In this document: positions 7,410-9,832 of the stretch, piece by piece
How positions within the stretch are numbered: position 1 is the first letter of the stretch
How the letters are laid out: every line of letters starts with the position of its first letter
NCBI GenBank assembly: GCA_937928295.1
Contig: CALEYY010000314.1
Coordinates: 1 to 9,832 of the forward strand
Length of the DNA: 9,832 nucleotides
Reading direction: 5' to 3'
Origin: an uncultured Moraxellaceae bacterium
Lineage (GTDB): Bacteria; Pseudomonadota; Gammaproteobacteria; Pseudomonadales; Moraxellaceae
Notes under the pieces: model-generated
Seen by the model: the letters and a program-made list of their open reading frames with translations, nothing else
Told to the model about the DNA's origin: nothing
Database searches by the model: none
Program-made: the position numbers and the translations under genes

Positions 7410-8966
7410 ATGGATGCGACTTTGATGCAGCAACTGGCCTGGCTGGAGCGCGAGCCCGAGTGCCTGCAAGGCATGCAGCGCGGCCTCGAAAAAGAGGCGC
7501 TGCGCGTGCAGCCGGATGGCTGGCTGGCGCAGACGCCGCATGCCGCCGCGCTGGGTTCAGCGCTGACACATCCGAACATCACCACCGATTACTCGGAAGC
7601 GCTGATCGAGCTGATCACGCCGCCCTGCGACACTATTTCCACGGCACTGGGCTGGCTCGACGATGTGCATCGTTATGTGTACGCCAACATCGGCAGCGAG
7701 CGCCTGTGGGTCAATTCCATGCCCTGCAAGCTCGGCCCGGACAGCAACATCCCGCTGGCGCAGTACGGCAGCTCCAACATCGGCCGCATGAAGACGCTGT
7801 ACCGCCACGGCCTCGGCCTGCGCTACGGCCGCCGCATGCAGACCATCGCCGGCATTCACTACAACCTGTCGTTCCCGGACAGCTTCTGGCAGCGCTGGCA
7901 GCAGCAGGCGGGCGATACGCGCTCGCTGCAAGACTTCAAGTCGGAGAAGTACCTGAGTCTGGTGCGCAATTTCCAGCGTCACAGCTGGTTGCTGCTATAC
8001 CTGCTGGGGGCCAGCCCGGCCGTCTGCGGTACCTTCCTCGAAGGTCGCGATCACGGGCTGCAAGCCATGCCGTCGGGCACTTTGTATCTGCCGGATGCCA
8101 CCTCGCTGCGCATGAGTTCGCTGGGCTATCAGAACGATGCCCAGTCGGATTTGCAGGTGTCTTACAACGCGCTCGGCGAATACATCCATGATCTTGATCG
8201 TGCCATTCGCACACCGTATGCGCCCTATGCGGCGGCGGGCGTGGTCAAGGATGGTGTGTATCAGCAGATCAACGCCAACATTTTGCAGATCGAGAACGAG
8301 TATTACGGGCTGATTCGCCCCAAGCGCACCATCCGCAGCGGCGAGCGCCCGACGCAGGCGCTGGCGCGGCGTGGCGTGGAGTATGCGGAGCTGCGCTGCG
8401 TCGATCTCGACCCGTTCGAGCCACTGGGTATCAGCCGTGATAGCGCACATTTCCTGGAAGTGTTTGCGCTGCATTGCCTGCTCAGTGACAGCCCGCTGTT
8501 TGCCGACGAAGACTATCGCCGTCTGCCGCTGAATCAGCAGGCCATGGTCGAGCGCGGTCGCGATGCCTCGCTGCGTCTGCATGGCAAGAATGGTGATGAA
8601 GACTTCCGCAGCCTGGCGGCGCAGTTGTTCGGTGAGCTCCTGCCGGTGGCGCAGCTGCTGGATGCGGCACATGGCACGGGCGGCTATTCGGCAGCGCTGG
8701 CCTTGCAGATCGACAAGCTGAAAGAGCCGGCCATGACCGGCTCGGCCATGGTGCTGCGCAGCCTGCAGGATCACGATGGCTGCTTCTACAGCTTTGCTCA
8801 GGACTGCGCTGACCGTATGCGTGAGCAGTTCCTGGACAGGCCGTTGCCGGAAGCGCGCATGCGCGAGCTGCAAGCGCTGGCGGCGGTATCGCTGAGTGAT
8901 CAGGCCGCGCTGGAGGCATCGCCCCAGTTGCCGTTTGATGACTTCCTGGCGGCGTACTTCGCCTGA
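7410..8966 (+). CDS. gshA: Glutamate-cysteine ligase (gamma-glutamylcysteine synthetase)
   Basis: Cytosolic ATP-dependent ligase joining L-glutamate and L-cysteine, the first and rate-limiting step of glutathione synthesis. It has 518 residues, the E. coli GshA length. Family motifs are RGLEKEALRV (24-33), LGSALTHPNITTDYSEALIELITP (48-71), SMPCKL (103-108), LAQYGSSNIGRMKTLYRHGL (116-135), QTIAGIHYNLSF (144-155), YLLGASPAVCGTFLEG (197-212), LQIENEYYGLIRPKR (292-306) and GVEYAELRCVDLDPFEPLGI (322-341). The metal and substrate acids E27, E29, D60 and E67 are conserved. Start: AGGGAG lies 6 nt before the ATG at 7410. The frame is open from 7206, but that upstream part overlaps tex out of frame. 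It is the proteobacterial type 1 enzyme, without a GshB fusion. Confidence 0.98.
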   Translation: MDATLMQQLAWLEREPECLQGMQRGLEKEALRVQPDGWLAQTPHAAALGSALTHPNITTDYSEALIELITPPCDTISTALGWLDDVHRYVYANIGSERLWVNSMPCKLGPDSNIPLAQYGSSNIGRMKTLYRHGLGLRYGRRMQTIAGIHYNLSFPDSFWQRWQQQAGDTRSLQDFKSEKYLSLVRNFQRHSWLLLYLLGASPAVCGTFLEGRDHGLQAMPSGTLYLPDATSLRMSSLGYQNDAQSDLQVSYNALGEYIHDLDRAIRTPYAPYAAAGVVKDGVYQQINANILQIENEYYGLIRPKRTIRSGERPTQALARRGVEYAELRCVDLDPFEPLGISRDSAHFLEVFALHCLLSDSPLFADEDYRRLPLNQQAMVERGRDASLRLHGKNGDEDFRSLAAQLFGELLPVAQLLDAAHGTGGYSAALALQIDKLKEPAMTGSAMVLRSLQDHDGCFYSFAQDCADRMREQFLDRPLPEARMRELQALAAVSLSDQAALEASPQLPFDDFLAAYFA

Positions 8967-8988
8967 ACCGACACGATTGAGGTGTGAC

Positions 8989-9336
8989 ATGCCGAGTTTG
9001 CCGAATGCCCGTATCAGCAATGCCTTGCTGGCCTTGTTGGCGCTGGTCGCGATGCTGGTGGCGCTGTATCTGCAGCATCATGATGGCCTGGAGCCCTGCC
9101 CGCTCTGCATCTTTCAGCGCGTGGCGGTGATCAGCTTTGGCGTTTTTGCCATGCTGGCGGCGCTGCATGGCCCGCGTGCCTGGGGCCAGCGTGTTTATGC
9201 TGGCTTGATGGCGCTAAGCGCTTTTGGTGGCGTTGTGGTCGCAGGCCGTCATGTTTGGCTGCAGCATCTGCCAGCCGATCAGGTGCCATCTTGCGGGCCC
9301 GGCCTGGACTTCTGGATCGCCGCGCTGCCCTGCTGA
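8989..9336 (+). CDS. dsbB: DsbB disulfide bond formation protein, C-terminally truncated
   Basis: Inner-membrane quinone reductase that re-oxidises periplasmic DsbA (family knowledge). Only 115 residues are present against about 165-176. Visible parts: TM1 (about 10-28); the CPLC redox pair C37/C40 in GLEPCPLCIFQR with the quinone-site Arg R43; TM2 (about 43-59); TM3 (about 68-86) with GRHVWLQHLP (86-95); and C102 in PSCGPGLDFWI, first cysteine of the second periplasmic loop. Homology ends around ALP (112-114). One cysteine codon and TGA follow, so the fourth redox cysteine region and TM4 are missing. Start: GAGG lies 6 nt before the ATG at 8989, 22 nt after gshA, consistent with an operon. 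The product as read should be non-functional. The break coincides with a change to unrelated sequence, so it may be a join artefact rather than a natural pseudogene. Confidence 0.85.
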   Translation: MPSLPNARISNALLALLALVAMLVALYLQHHDGLEPCPLCIFQRVAVISFGVFAMLAALHGPRAWGQRVYAGLMALSAFGGVVVAGRHVWLQHLPADQVPSCGPGLDFWIAALPC

Positions 9337-9536
9337 TCGCCCGCGATCGCGCAGCCGACGCCCAGCGGCTGAGCCAACTGCGCTTCGATCAAGGCGCCGA
9401 TAGTTTCCTGTCGCTTCTGGACGCCCAACGCACCCTGGCCTCCGCCGAAGCAGCCCTGGCGCAATCAGACGCCTTGGTCACCACCGGTCAGATCGCGGTG
9501 TTCCAGGCGCTCGGCGGTGGATGGGAGGTAAACTGA
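9327..9536 (+). pseudogene. C-terminal fragment of an outer-membrane efflux channel (TolC/OprM/NodT family)
   Basis: In the frame overlapping the end of dsbB, about 65-70 residues match the last helix pair of RND-type outer-membrane factors: RDRAADAQRLSQLRF, then GADSFLSLLDAQRTLASAE, then QIAVFQALGGGWEVN and a stop. The LLDAQRTL and ALGGGW segments are hallmark positions of the family. No start codon, signal peptide or beta-barrel part precedes it; upstream the sequence is dsbB, and the ATG at 9255 is only a dsbB-overlapping shadow. The exact left boundary is uncertain (about 9315-9345). From memory its relatives are NodT-like proteins of Sphingomonadales. It is either a rearrangement remnant or the end of an intact gene on another molecule misjoined here. 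Confidence 0.75.
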
Positions 9537-9560
9537 CTTTTATGGGCGCTTGCATAAAAG
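9537..9560. repeat. Inverted repeat between the convergent efflux and Xre fragments
   Basis: CTTTTATG (9537-9544) and CATAAAAG (9553-9560) are perfect 8-bp inverted arms around GGCGCTTG, starting right after the efflux-fragment stop. It lacks a T-run, so it is not a classic intrinsic terminator. Its position between convergent genes still suggests transcript ending or a protein site. Confidence 0.5.
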
Positions 9561-9617
9561 CGACGTGAAACACCTCTTCGTCATCGGCAACTCGTCGATG
9601 GGGCAACGGGACGGCCG

Positions 9618-9832
9618 CTAGCTGTCGGCTTCCTCGTCAGCCATCGAGCGGACCAGATCGAGGATCCGGCGGCGCACCGCCGGCCGGGTGATGCGCGGGA
9701 AGATGCCCGCCAGTTCGACACCTTCCGGCGTCATCAGGAAGTCGTGCACGAACTGCTCGGCGCCCTTGGCCTTGGCGTCGACCTCCGTGCTGGGATCAGC
9801 AAGGCCTTCGAAGAAATAGGCGACCTGAGTCT
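9618..9832 (-). CDS. Xre-family HTH transcriptional regulator, C-terminal fragment (runs off the window)
   Basis: The minus strand reads in from the window edge for about 70 codons to a TAG at 9620-9618. It begins TQVAYFFEGLADPSTEVDAK, continues EQFVHDFLMTPEGVELAGIF and ends ITRPAVRRRILDLVRSMADE then EADS. The AYFFEGL start normally follows the HTH_3 domain of short (~130-160 aa) Xre regulators common in Sphingomonadales, Caulobacterales and relatives. The (P)EGVELA...F.RI...RRRILDLVR tail is their usual end (recollection, not searched). The DNA-binding domain itself is outside the window. Its function is unknown. Confidence 0.7.
   Translation of the reverse strand, partial: TQVAYFFEGLADPSTEVDAKAKGAEQFVHDFLMTPEGVELAGIFPRITRPAVRRRILDLVRSMADEEADS

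Noticed and set aside
7995..9020. 341-codon minus-strand open frame opposite gshA
   Set aside because: Shadow of gshA with composition typical of antisense translation.
9255..9326. Start of the efflux-fragment frame at the ATG at 9255
   Set aside because: This portion overlaps conserved dsbB codons in another frame and shows no efflux-protein homology, so it is not the real gene start.
1..9832. tRNA, rRNA, CRISPR, insertion sequence or phage genes
   Set aside because: I saw no cloverleaf, spaced repeat array, transposase motif or integrase-like frame on either strand.

Overview
The first ~9.33 kb look like a chromosomal segment of a gammaproteobacterium, probably Pseudomonadales-like. The OmpA-family porin has an OprF-like layout. 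The gene set typA, ompA/oprF, hslO, envZ, ompR, tex, gshA, dsbB is gammaproteobacterial, and the ompR-envZ / tex / gshA neighbourhood recalls the Pseudomonas amgRS region and the E. coli hslO...envZ-ompR...tex region (synteny from memory, not searched). Genus cannot be fixed from sequence alone.

Layout, left to right. (1) 1-462, minus: N-terminal 154 codons of the translational GTPase TypA/BipA, with a GTG start. (2) 463-620: typA leader and promoter candidate, then a strong intrinsic terminator for the next gene. (3) 621-1661, minus: OprF-like OmpA-family porin. (4) 1662-1797: divergent control region with a 9+9 bp perfect inverted repeat. (5) 1798-2682, plus: HslO (Hsp33), a redox-activated holdase. 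(6) 2689-4053, minus: EnvZ-type histidine kinase. It converges on hslO with a 6-nt gap and starts 1 nt after the stop of (7) 4055-4831, minus: OmpR-type response regulator. (8) 4832-5032: divergent promoter region. (9) A plus-strand run that reads as one operon: tex (5033-7384), gshA (7410-8966) and a truncated dsbB (8989-9336).

At about 9315-9345 the sequence changes identity. DsbB homology stops inside its second periplasmic loop. The following bases encode, in another frame, only the C-terminal ~65 residues of a TolC/OprM/NodT-type outer-membrane efflux channel. The last 215 bases hold the C-terminus of a minus-strand HTH Xre-type regulator whose closest remembered relatives are alphaproteobacterial (Sphingomonadales/Caulobacterales). 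The last ~0.5 kb therefore looks foreign to the rest. A chimeric assembly join is the simplest explanation; a real rearrangement or transfer is the alternative.

Functional theme: envelope and redox homeostasis. EnvZ/OmpR senses envelope or osmotic state. HslO responds to oxidative unfolding, GshA makes the glutathione precursor, and DsbB re-oxidises DsbA. Tex and TypA are stress-related RNA/translation factors. I see no mobile element, CRISPR array, tRNA, rRNA or convincing undescribed system. The points worth a second look are the 9.33-kb junction, the ompA/hslO palindromes and the repeat-built N-terminal tail of OmpR.
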